Shown piece by piece: positions 17,333 through 24,174 of a DNA stretch of 64,000 nt; position 1 is the first letter of the stretch, and every line of letters starts with the position of its first letter. The DNA lies in contig CAZOTT010000001.1 in assembly GCA_964582785.1 (NCBI GenBank), positions 1 through 64,000 of the forward strand, given 5' to 3'. The position numbers were made by a program, and so were the translations under genes. Under the pieces are notes generated by a model that was not told the origin of the DNA, did no database searches, and saw only the letters and a program-made list of their open reading frames with translations. This DNA is from JAMOQA01 sp964582785 (GTDB lineage: Bacteria; Acidobacteriota; Polarisedimenticolia; J045).

Positions 17333-19090
17333 TCACCCGTTCATCAGCGGGATACACAGGTGTGTCTCCTGGTCCTCCCGCAGCAGGACCCCCGTCACGG
17401 TGGTGTAGAACCGCTCGTTCGGCGTCCACCAGAGGGACGCGCCGACCTCGGCCACGTCGTGGGTCCAGTCGGACACCCGCGTCTGGTCGTTCTGCTCCGA
17501 GAGCCACTTCCCGTGGAGCGTCAGGGTCGTCTGCTCGGAGGGCACCAGCGTCAGCCGGGTCCGCAGGGCGATCCGGTCCGTGGGCCGGTTCGACAGGTCG
17601 GCGATCCGCCGGCGGTGCAGCTCGAAGTACTGGAGGGACGACCAGGGGAAGTTGGCCGGGTCCGCCACCAGGGCCGGGTCCTCGCCGACCGCGAGGCAGC
17701 CGCCCTTCAGGTTGCGGAACGGGTCGCTGGCCTGGTACCACTCCGCCTCGACCCGGTAGCGGGCGCCGTTCTCGAACCGGCCGAGGAGCTGGGTCCTCAG
17801 GGTGTACTCCCGGGTGTTGGTCCCGCCACCGTTGTCCACCCGGAAGTTGTCCCGGTCGATGTCCCGGTAGCGCAGGGAGGTCTTCAGGCGGTGGCGCCGG
17901 TGTTCCCCGAAACGCCACACGTACTCCCCGGCCGCGGAGACGACCGTCCGGTCCGCGGCGGACCGGCGGGTCCAGTCGATCTCCACGTCCCGGTCCGCGT
18001 AGACGTCCCGGTAGTAGAGGCCCGCCTGCGGCCCGGCGGAGCCCGGGTACTCCACCACGTCGACGAAGACGTCGTCCGTGTCGACGTTCTCGAGGCGCCC
18101 CCGGAGCGAGAAGGAGTGGGCCTCATCCAGCACGTGGAGCCAGCGTGCCCGGAACGAGTAGTACTTCGCCCGGAGCCCCGTGTGGTCGCTCTCGGCCTTC
18201 TGGTAGGCGGCGGCGGCGTCGAGATGGTCGTGCTCGCCGGTCCAGAAGAGGTGGAGCACGTGGGCGTCCCGGTCATGGCCGGGAACCAGGCCCACCGGCA
18301 GGGTCACGGGGCCGCCGATGCCGAAGCTCGCCCGGTTGTCGAACACCGGAACCTTCTTCGTGGGGTGGAGCACCTGCTCGAAGACCCGCCGCACCGGGTC
18401 GGCGTCGGCGTCGAAGTTGCTCGAGGTGTACTCGTAGCGCACCCCCCAGTTCGACTTCAGGTAGGCCACCCGGAGGGTGACGTCGTCCATCGTCTGGTCG
18501 ACGGAGGCCGACTGGCCGACGATGTGGCAGGTGCGGCAGTGGCCCGCGGAGAGCTGCTGGTGGCTGCCGGACCGGCGCATGTGGCGCGCCAGCAGGGCGA
18601 ACTCCCACGCCCGGTTGTTCACCGGCCGCCAGGCCAGCCGCGCGTGGTCGTCCTCGAACCGGTAGCGGTACCTCGCCCCGGGGTCCATGTCATCGTGGCG
18701 GACGACCTTGCCGTGCTCGTCCGTCGCGGCGAGGTTCTCCAGCGGATCGTGGGGCAGGTTGTGGACGAAGCGGTTCATGTCCGCCTCGAAGGTGAAGGCA
18801 TGGGCGGCGACCAGCTCCAGGTGGTGCCGCTGGTCGTCCGGGTCGAGCAGCTCCATGTCCAGCGACAGGCTGGTGTCGCCGCCGAACCCGGCGTCGAACC
18901 AGGCGGAAAACGCCGCGCTCGACGAGTCCACCTGGTATTCCGCCGCCTTGTTCCGGCTGTTCCGCGCCCGGACCACGTGGGCCCCCACGGCCACCTCACC
19001 CGATCCCCCGCCGTCGTCGGCCGGCACGGCCGGCACGGCGAGCGCCAGGGCGAGGACCGCGAGGAGAACGATCGGCAGTCTGCGTTTCAT
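17333..19090 (-). CDS. MtrB/PioB-like outer-membrane porin, main part, with one CXXCH motif
   Basis: The first 585 residues of a beta-barrel protein, with a signal peptide (residues 1-24). Many amphipathic strands with Tyr/Trp/Arg alternation follow. A single haem-binding motif CRTCH is at residues 185-189 (18524-18538), unusual for a porin. The gene starts 13 nt after the decahaem cytochrome stop. The decahaem-plus-barrel gene pair matches the MtrAB/PioAB porin-cytochrome arrangement, in which the cytochrome is inserted through the barrel to carry electrons across the outer membrane. Codon 586 is UGA; barrel sequence resumes directly after it (16916-17332). With the continuation the protein would be about 724 residues, a normal MtrB length. 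Family assignment rests on architecture and context. Confidence 0.72.
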   Translation of the reverse strand: MKRRLPIVLLAVLALALAVPAVPADDGGGSGEVAVGAHVVRARNSRNKAAEYQVDSSSAAFSAWFDAGFGGDTSLSLDMELLDPDDQRHHLELVAAHAFTFEADMNRFVHNLPHDPLENLAATDEHGKVVRHDDMDPGARYRYRFEDDHARLAWRPVNNRAWEFALLARHMRRSGSHQQLSAGHCRTCHIVGQSASVDQTMDDVTLRVAYLKSNWGVRYEYTSSNFDADADPVRRVFEQVLHPTKKVPVFDNRASFGIGGPVTLPVGLVPGHDRDAHVLHLFWTGEHDHLDAAAAYQKAESDHTGLRAKYYSFRARWLHVLDEAHSFSLRGRLENVDTDDVFVDVVEYPGSAGPQAGLYYRDVYADRDVEIDWTRRSAADRTVVSAAGEYVWRFGEHRRHRLKTSLRYRDIDRDNFRVDNGGGTNTREYTLRTQLLGRFENGARYRVEAEWYQASDPFRNLKGGCLAVGEDPALVADPANFPWSSLQYFELHRRRIADLSNRPTDRIALRTRLTLVPSEQTTLTLHGKWLSEQNDQTRVSDWTHDVAEVGASLWWTPNERFYTTVTGVLLREDQETHLCIPLMNG

Positions 19091-19103
19091 GGGGTGGTCC
19101 TCC

Positions 19104-20066
19104 TCAACGGGTGAGCGCCCGCCCCTGGCCCACGGTCGACTGGCTCGGGAGATCCGAACCGTGGACGGAGACGTGGCACTGGGTGCACTTGGTCAGGAAG
19201 GCGTGCTTCATGCCGTTCCTGCCGAACGGATTGTCGAAGGTGTCGCCCCCGTAGACGACCTCGGTCTCCTCCGGGCCCGCGAGCCCCGCGTGGAAATGGG
19301 CCTCGTGGCAGGTCAGGCAGATGTAGGGCTCGGTCTGTGCGAGGAGGCGCGGCGCCACCGACCCGTGGGGCTTGTGGCAGATGGTGCAGTCCTCCTCCAC
19401 CGGCTCGTGCTGGAAGACGAACGGGCCCCGGTACTGGGGGTGGCACGAGAGGCAGAGATCGTTCTTCCGGAACTCCGTCTTCAGCAGGCCCGGCGTCGTG
19501 CCGTGGGGATCGTGGCAGGACGCGCAGGTCATCTTCCCCTCGGGGACCGGGTGGTGGGAGGGCATCCTCGTCTCGGCCCGCACCTCCGGGTGACAGGAGA
19601 AGCACTTCTCCTCGGGAACCTCCTTCGCCCGGTGCCCCAGCCGGGCCGCCGCCCCGGCCTTCGCCGGGTCGGGATGGATCTCGTGACAGTCGAGGCAGGA
19701 AAGCCCCGCCCGGGCGTGTTCGCTGGCCGGCCAGGCTCCCATGTGGCTGACCGAGGCATGGCACCCGAGGCAGGTCGCGGAATCCTTCGCCGGGTCATCG
19801 CCGGGAAAGTGCCGGATCAGCGCGGGATCGGCCTCCTCCACGTGTTTTTCCGTCGGTCCGTGGCAGGAAGCGCAGGCCCGGGAGAGCCCGAACCAGTCTC
19901 CCTGCACCAGCTTCCCGTGGGGGGTGGCCGCGAACGACGCCACGAGGTCCTCGTGGCAGTCGGCGCAGGCCTGGCCCGGTGGGTCCGCCGCCCGGCTGGG
20001 CGGCCCGAGGGCCCACAGCCCGACCAGGGCCAGGGCCCCGGCCAGTCCGATGCTGAGGCGTTTCAT
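19104..20066 (-). CDS. Periplasmic decahaem c-type cytochrome (MtrA/DmsE-like)
   Basis: A 320-residue exported cytochrome with a signal peptide (residues 1-25; MKRLSIGLAGALALVGLWAL). It has exactly ten canonical CXXCH motifs, in order CADCH, CASCH, CLGCH, CLDCH, CFSCH, CASCH, CLSCH, CTICH, CLTCH and CTQCH. Ten haems in about 300 residues is the signature of MtrA, PioA and DmsE, which carry electrons across the periplasm and through an MtrB-type barrel. That barrel is encoded 13 bp downstream. The ATG at 20066 has a strong AAGGAGG site; the frame is open upstream but without signal-peptide character. The promoter is probably the one at 20314-20343. Confidence 0.92.
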   Translation of the reverse strand: MKRLSIGLAGALALVGLWALGPPSRAADPPGQACADCHEDLVASFAATPHGKLVQGDWFGLSRACASCHGPTEKHVEEADPALIRHFPGDDPAKDSATCLGCHASVSHMGAWPASEHARAGLSCLDCHEIHPDPAKAGAAARLGHRAKEVPEEKCFSCHPEVRAETRMPSHHPVPEGKMTCASCHDPHGTTPGLLKTEFRKNDLCLSCHPQYRGPFVFQHEPVEEDCTICHKPHGSVAPRLLAQTEPYICLTCHEAHFHAGLAGPEETEVVYGGDTFDNPFGRNGMKHAFLTKCTQCHVSVHGSDLPSQSTVGQGRALTR

Positions 20067-20543
20067 CCGATCTCCCTCCTTGCGCTCCCCCGGGGGAGCG
20101 GCTTGCCCCGGGTTCATCGATTCCCGGGAAGATGCGAACGGACGCGGCCGCCCGGCCGCGGATTTCCGGAGGACACACCCCCGCCTCCGGCCCTCCCGCG
20201 GGCCCGGGGAAGCGGGGCTTTCGCGGCGGGGCGGGCCGCACCGGCCTGCCCGTTGGCGAACAGTCACGTGCGCCTGGAAACGATCACGGTCACGGCTCCT
20301 CCGACCGGGGGGAAACATACCGAACAGTCAGCCGACGGGTCAAGCGCGCTTACTTACTTGCAAGTGGAGGCCGATTCCGGCTAGCCTTGGCCGATTCCAC
20401 CCCCCGGCGGGGATCACCGAGGGAGCCGGTCCCCGCCGCCGGCCGCCGGCGCGGCCGCGCATCATCTCGCCCGGATCGACCGGGGCGGCGCCGATGCCGG
20501 GCGCAACCCGACACCGGCTCGTCCGGGCCAGGGAGGAGCCACC
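20067..20543. promoter_or_regulatory. Divergent 477-bp control region between the two cytochrome operons
   Basis: No gene is supported here. The segment 20257-20400 is less GC-rich than its surroundings and holds a minus-strand promoter candidate, two exact 10-bp direct-repeat pairs (CGAACAGTCA at 20257 and 20321; GGCCGATTCC at 20369 and 20389) and two perfect palindromes (AAGCGCGCTT at 20342-20351; CTTGCAAG at 20357-20364). A weaker plus-strand promoter may exist (TTGCAA at 20358-20363, then 18 nt, then TAGCCT at 20382-20387). The repeats overlap both promoter candidates, so they are likely binding sites for shared regulation. Confidence 0.55.
20314..20343 (-). promoter_or_regulatory. Candidate sigma-70 promoter of the decahaem/porin operon
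   Basis: On the minus strand TTGACC (20343-20338) and TATGTT (20319-20314) are 18 nt apart, matching five and four of six consensus positions. The predicted transcript would have a leader of about 240 nt before the decahaem ATG. The direct repeat CGAACAGTCA (20321-20330) lies inside the spacer and the palindrome AAGCGCGCTT overlaps the -35 box, as repressor sites would. Confidence 0.5.
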
Positions 20544-22601
20544 GTGAACCGGAAGATCCGTCCGGGCGGGCGGCAGGGAGTCCTCGCGGGGCTGGCGGCG
20601 CTCACGCTGCTGGCCGCCCTCGCGGGCGTTCCCGCGGTCGCCATCGACGACGACACCTGCCTCGCCTGTCACTCCGACCCCGACGCGCTGTCCGAGGCCG
20701 GCGACCGCGCGAAGGACCTCGTGGTCACCCCCGACTCCCTCGCGGGGTCGGTCCACGAGGGTTTCTCCTGCACGGACTGCCACCAGGACCTGGCTCCCGA
20801 CGACGCGGAGATCCCCCACCCGCCGGAACTGCAGCCGGTCGACTGCAGCCAGTGCCACGACGACGTGGCGGAAGGGTTCCACGCCAACTCGGTGCATGCG
20901 ACCGCCATCCGGCCGCGTCCCGGCGCGCGCAGCGCCTGCAGCGCCTGCCACGGGAACCACCACATCCTTGCCGTGGGGGACGCGGAGTCGCCGGTCTCCC
21001 GGCAGCACGTGGCCGATCTCTGCGCCCGCTGCCACGAACCGGCGGCGGACCACGGCGACCCGGTCAGCCAGTGGAAGGACTCGATCCACGGGCGGGCGGT
21101 CCTCCTCTGGGAGGTCGAGGAGGCCCCGACCTGCGTCGCCTGCCATCCCGCCCACGCAATCCGGCAGCCGGAGGACCCGGCGGCGGCGATCAACCGGCGC
21201 CGGGTGATGGACACCTGCGGCAACTGCCACCCGAGCGAGCGGAAGGCGGTCCTGCGGGGTGTCCACGGGAAGGCCTGGCAGGAGGGCAACCTGGCGGCGG
21301 CCACCTGCGTCGACTGCCATGGTTCCCACGGCGTCGACCGCCCCGGGGAGCGCGCCTCGACCGTCTACGCCGCCCGGGTCAGCGAGACGTGCGGCAGGTG
21401 CCACGACGATCCGGACCTCGCCGTGCGGTTCCACCTGCGGCCCGACCGCGTCGCCACCTACCGGCAGTCCTACCACGGCAAGGGAACGGCCTGGGGCTCC
21501 CCGGTGGTCGCGAACTGCTCCTCGTGCCACGGCTACCACGACATCCGCGGCATGAACGACCCGGCCTCGACGATCTACCCGGCCAACCTCAGGGAGACCT
21601 GCGGCAAGGCCGCCTGCCACCCGGGCGCCAGCGAGCAGTTCGTCCGGTTGCCGGTCCACGCCGACCGCTTCTTCATCCCGCCGACGGCGCGCCTCGTCCT
21701 CCGCTACCTCCGGATGGGCTACATCCTGATCATCTCCCTGACGATCACCTTCATGGTCGTCCACCAGGTCCTGGAAATCCGGGCGATCCTCCGGCTGCGC
21801 CGGGAGATCCGGGCGGCCGAACGGAGGGGCCACCGCCACCTGGCGACCCTGCCCCCGGTGGAGCGACCGGCGCGGGAACCGCTCTCCCGTTTCGTGACCC
21901 GGGACGGGAAGCACTACGTCATCCGGTGGGACGTCAACCAGGTGGTCCAGCACATCCTCCTCGTGGTCTCCTTCACCACGCTCGTCATCACCGGCTTCCC
22001 GCTGGAGTTCCCCGCCTCCTGGGCGAGCCACCTCGGCAGCCTCGGCCCGGTCCTGTTCGACCTGCGGGGGATCCTGCACCGGGGGGCCGCGATTCTCCTG
22101 ATCCTCGTCTCGATCTACCACGTCGGGTGGCTGCTCTTCACGGGCCGCGGCCGGCGGGAACTGTGGGAGCTCGTTCCCCAGCCCCGGCGGTTCCGGCGCA
22201 AGCTGGTGGGCAACCTCCGCTGGTTCCTCGGCCTCGAAAAGGAGCCCCCGCCGGGAGTGCGGTACACCTACCGGGAGAAGCTGGAATACTGGGCCCTGGT
22301 CTGGGGCAACTTCGTCATGATCACGACCGGCATCATCCTCTGGACGGCGCCGCGCTGGCACTACATGGTCGTGGCCGTCGCCCGGCTGGTGCACAGCTAC
22401 GAGGCGCTTCTCGCCCTGCTGGCGATCCTCGTCTGGCACATGATCGGCGCCCACCTCAAGCCGGGAATCTTCCCGATGAACCCGACCTGGCTCACCGGCG
22501 GTCTCGACATCGAGGCGTTCCGCGAGGAGCACGCGGAAGAGTACGCGAAGATGGTGGCCTGGTACGGGTTCGATCCGATGACCGAGGAGGTGGGCCGATG
22601 A
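20544..22601 (+). CDS. Ten-haem cytochrome c fused to a membrane cytochrome b domain
   Basis: A 685-residue protein with an N-terminal export segment (about 12-33) and a periplasmic multihaem part with ten canonical CXXCH motifs. A further site, CGKAACH (21600-21620), has a CX4CH spacing. From about residue 385 to 650 it has five membrane helices with His residues (ITFMVVHQVLEI, VVQHILLV, LVSIYHVGWL, WHMIGAHL), resembling cytochrome b561 / formate-dehydrogenase gamma subunits that bind b haems and oxidise quinol. Quinol-pool to periplasm electron transfer is the likely role. Start is GTG with GGAGGAG. It overlaps the next gene by ATGA. A 19-haem relative lies at 30126-32924. Confidence 0.88.
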   Translation: MNRKIRPGGRQGVLAGLAALTLLAALAGVPAVAIDDDTCLACHSDPDALSEAGDRAKDLVVTPDSLAGSVHEGFSCTDCHQDLAPDDAEIPHPPELQPVDCSQCHDDVAEGFHANSVHATAIRPRPGARSACSACHGNHHILAVGDAESPVSRQHVADLCARCHEPAADHGDPVSQWKDSIHGRAVLLWEVEEAPTCVACHPAHAIRQPEDPAAAINRRRVMDTCGNCHPSERKAVLRGVHGKAWQEGNLAAATCVDCHGSHGVDRPGERASTVYAARVSETCGRCHDDPDLAVRFHLRPDRVATYRQSYHGKGTAWGSPVVANCSSCHGYHDIRGMNDPASTIYPANLRETCGKAACHPGASEQFVRLPVHADRFFIPPTARLVLRYLRMGYILIISLTITFMVVHQVLEIRAILRLRREIRAAERRGHRHLATLPPVERPAREPLSRFVTRDGKHYVIRWDVNQVVQHILLVVSFTTLVITGFPLEFPASWASHLGSLGPVLFDLRGILHRGAAILLILVSIYHVGWLLFTGRGRRELWELVPQPRRFRRKLVGNLRWFLGLEKEPPPGVRYTYREKLEYWALVWGNFVMITTGIILWTAPRWHYMVVAVARLVHSYEALLALLAILVWHMIGAHLKPGIFPMNPTWLTGGLDIEAFREEHAEEYAKMVAWYGFDPMTEEVGR

Positions 22602-23437
22602 AGACGATCGTCACCGCCATGGCGGTCCTCGCCTTCGCGCTGGCGCCCGGGCAGGCGGCGGGCAGGACGTCCTGCGACTGTCACGACGGGCTGGCCCCCC
22701 GGGAGAAGGCCCCCCGCATCGACCTGCGCGGCTGGCTCACCGACGGGGTCCACCGGAAGCAGGGGTGCCTGGCCTGTCACCCCGGCGCGGACCAGGTTCC
22801 CCACCGGGGGAAGGTCCTCACCGTGTCCTGCGCCTCCTGCCACGAGGCGGAGGCGAAGGACTGGGACCAGACGGTGCACGGCCGGGTGGAAGGGAAGGTT
22901 CCCGGCATCCGGGGGTGCATGACCTGCCACGTGGAACACGACTGGTTCGCGGCGAACGATCCGCGGTACCGCTATACCAACAGCGGGCTGCTCCGCACCT
23001 GCGTTTCCTGTCACCGGCCGACCCAGGTGGAGTGGAGCTTCTCGATCCCGGTCAAGCCGCCCCCCGGGGGAGGTCACTGGCCCGCCTGCATCCACGGGCA
23101 CATCGTGCGGGGCGGCCAGCTCTTCATCGCCGCCTGCGAGTCGTGCCACGGGGCCCACCAGGTGTTCCCCGCGGACGATCCCCGCTCCGCGGTCAACGTG
23201 GCGAACATCGAGAAGAACTGCGGCCGGTGCCACGAGGGCCTGGACCCGGAGCGGATCGTGACGTCGCTCTGCGTGCGCCGGGACACGGCCCGCTGGTACG
23301 TTTCGAACTACTTCGATGTCTGGTATCTTTGGACCGGGGGCATCGCCGCCCTGTCGATCTTCGGCCTCCTGGTCATGGGGATGGTCGGGGCGTCGCTGCG
23401 GCGGAAGAAGAAGGATGGCGCCCCCCCGGTACGCTGA
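22598..23437 (+). CDS. Membrane-anchored multihaem (at least six-haem) cytochrome c
   Basis: A 279-residue exported protein with a signal segment (about 1-21), six canonical CXXCH motifs (CLACH, CASCH, CMTCH, CVSCH, CESCH, CGRCH) and one odd CDCH (residues 26-29), where only one residue separates the cysteines. A single C-terminal TM helix (about 245-268) ends in a basic tail, so the haem domain should face the periplasm. The ATG overlaps the stop of the 10-haem/cytochrome-b gene (ATGA), implying equal synthesis and probably a complex. It could relay electrons from the membrane module to soluble carriers. No named family is recognised. Confidence 0.85.
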   Translation: MKTIVTAMAVLAFALAPGQAAGRTSCDCHDGLAPREKAPRIDLRGWLTDGVHRKQGCLACHPGADQVPHRGKVLTVSCASCHEAEAKDWDQTVHGRVEGKVPGIRGCMTCHVEHDWFAANDPRYRYTNSGLLRTCVSCHRPTQVEWSFSIPVKPPPGGGHWPACIHGHIVRGGQLFIAACESCHGAHQVFPADDPRSAVNVANIEKNCGRCHEGLDPERIVTSLCVRRDTARWYVSNYFDVWYLWTGGIAALSIFGLLVMGMVGASLRRKKKDGAPPVR

Positions 23438-23494
23438 ACCGGGAGACGGAGGCCGGGCGCAGGCGCGCCCGCCGGGGAAAAAGGAGGAAACACG

Positions 23495-23869
23495 GTGCGC
23501 AAGATCCTGTTCCTGCTGACCGTGGTGGCCGCGCTCGGGCTCGTCGCCGTTGCCGCCGAGATCCCGAAGGACAAGCAGGTCCTGCACTTCAAGACGATGA
23601 TGGGCACGGTGACGTTCAGCCACCGGGCCCACGTCGACCGGGCGCCGAACGGCTGCGTCGACTGCCACCACAAGACCAAGCCGGGGGAGATGCCCCAGCC
23701 CTGTTCCGCCTGCCACCAGAAGAAGAAGGCCGAGGGGAAGAAGCTCAAGCTCAAGGATGCGGTCCACAAGCGGTGCTGGGGCTGCCACCAGAAGAACCTG
23801 GACGCCGGCAAGAAGGGCGGCCCGGTCAAGAAGGACTGCAAGGTCTGCCACGTGCGCAAGAAGAAGTAA
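23495..23869 (+). CDS. Small tetrahaem cytochrome (class III c3/c7 type)
   Basis: A 124-residue periplasmic cytochrome with a signal peptide (residues 1-21). Four CXXCH motifs are present (CVDCH, CSACH, CWGCH, CKVCH), along with extra His residues upstream of the first motif (TFSHRAH, DCHHK) that can serve as distal ligands. Size, Lys-rich surface and haem count fit cytochrome c3/c7 shuttles. GTG start with AAAGGAGG. It is 57 bp after the hexahaem gene and likely on the same transcript, followed by a terminator-like hairpin. It probably ferries electrons in the periplasm between the membrane-bound and outer-membrane parts of the pathway. Confidence 0.88.
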   Translation: MRKILFLLTVVAALGLVAVAAEIPKDKQVLHFKTMMGTVTFSHRAHVDRAPNGCVDCHHKTKPGEMPQPCSACHQKKKAEGKKLKLKDAVHKRCWGCHQKNLDAGKKGGPVKKDCKVCHVRKKK

Positions 23870-24174
23870 TCCCGGTCACGATGATCGCGTGGGCGGGCCG
23901 GGGTGGTTCCCGGCCCGCTTCCTGTTCCGGGGCCTTTCCGCCCGGCGAACCGGGAGCCTTCCGGCAGGGCCGTCCCGGAATTCCCGCTACTCCCGCGGCG
24001 CTCTCCCGGTGCCGGGGCCCGGCGCTCCCACCCCCGGGACTCCCGTCCCCCGCGGGGTGTCGTCCCGGAACCACGGGAAGCCCGGGTCCCGGGGGACGGC
24101 GGCGTTTCACCCCCGTCTCCACCGAATCGCCGGTGGACGGTGCCGGGAACCTCCTCCCCGCACCCCGGGGTCGC
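23870..24174. other. 305-bp convergent intergenic region
   Basis: Lies between the tetrahaem cytochrome and the outer-membrane protein gene that converges on it. Apart from the hairpin at 23893-23918 I see no gene, repeat family or promoter in it. Confidence 0.5.
23893..23918 (+). terminator. Probable terminator of the plus-strand cytochrome operon
   Basis: GCGGGCCGGG and CCCGGCCCGC form a perfect 10-bp stem with a 6-nt loop, 23 nt after the tetrahaem cytochrome stop codon, followed by the short pyrimidine tail TTCCTGTTCC. Confidence 0.6.

Noticed and set aside
17192..17335. Frameshift as the cause of the split porin gene
   Set aside because: The distance from the UGA to the downstream fragment is a multiple of three, and barrel sequence continues in the same frame.
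16916..19090. General reassignment of UGA to Trp in this organism
   Set aside because: Several neighbouring genes end in UGA within ATGA or GTGA overlaps, and Trp is coded by TGG throughout.
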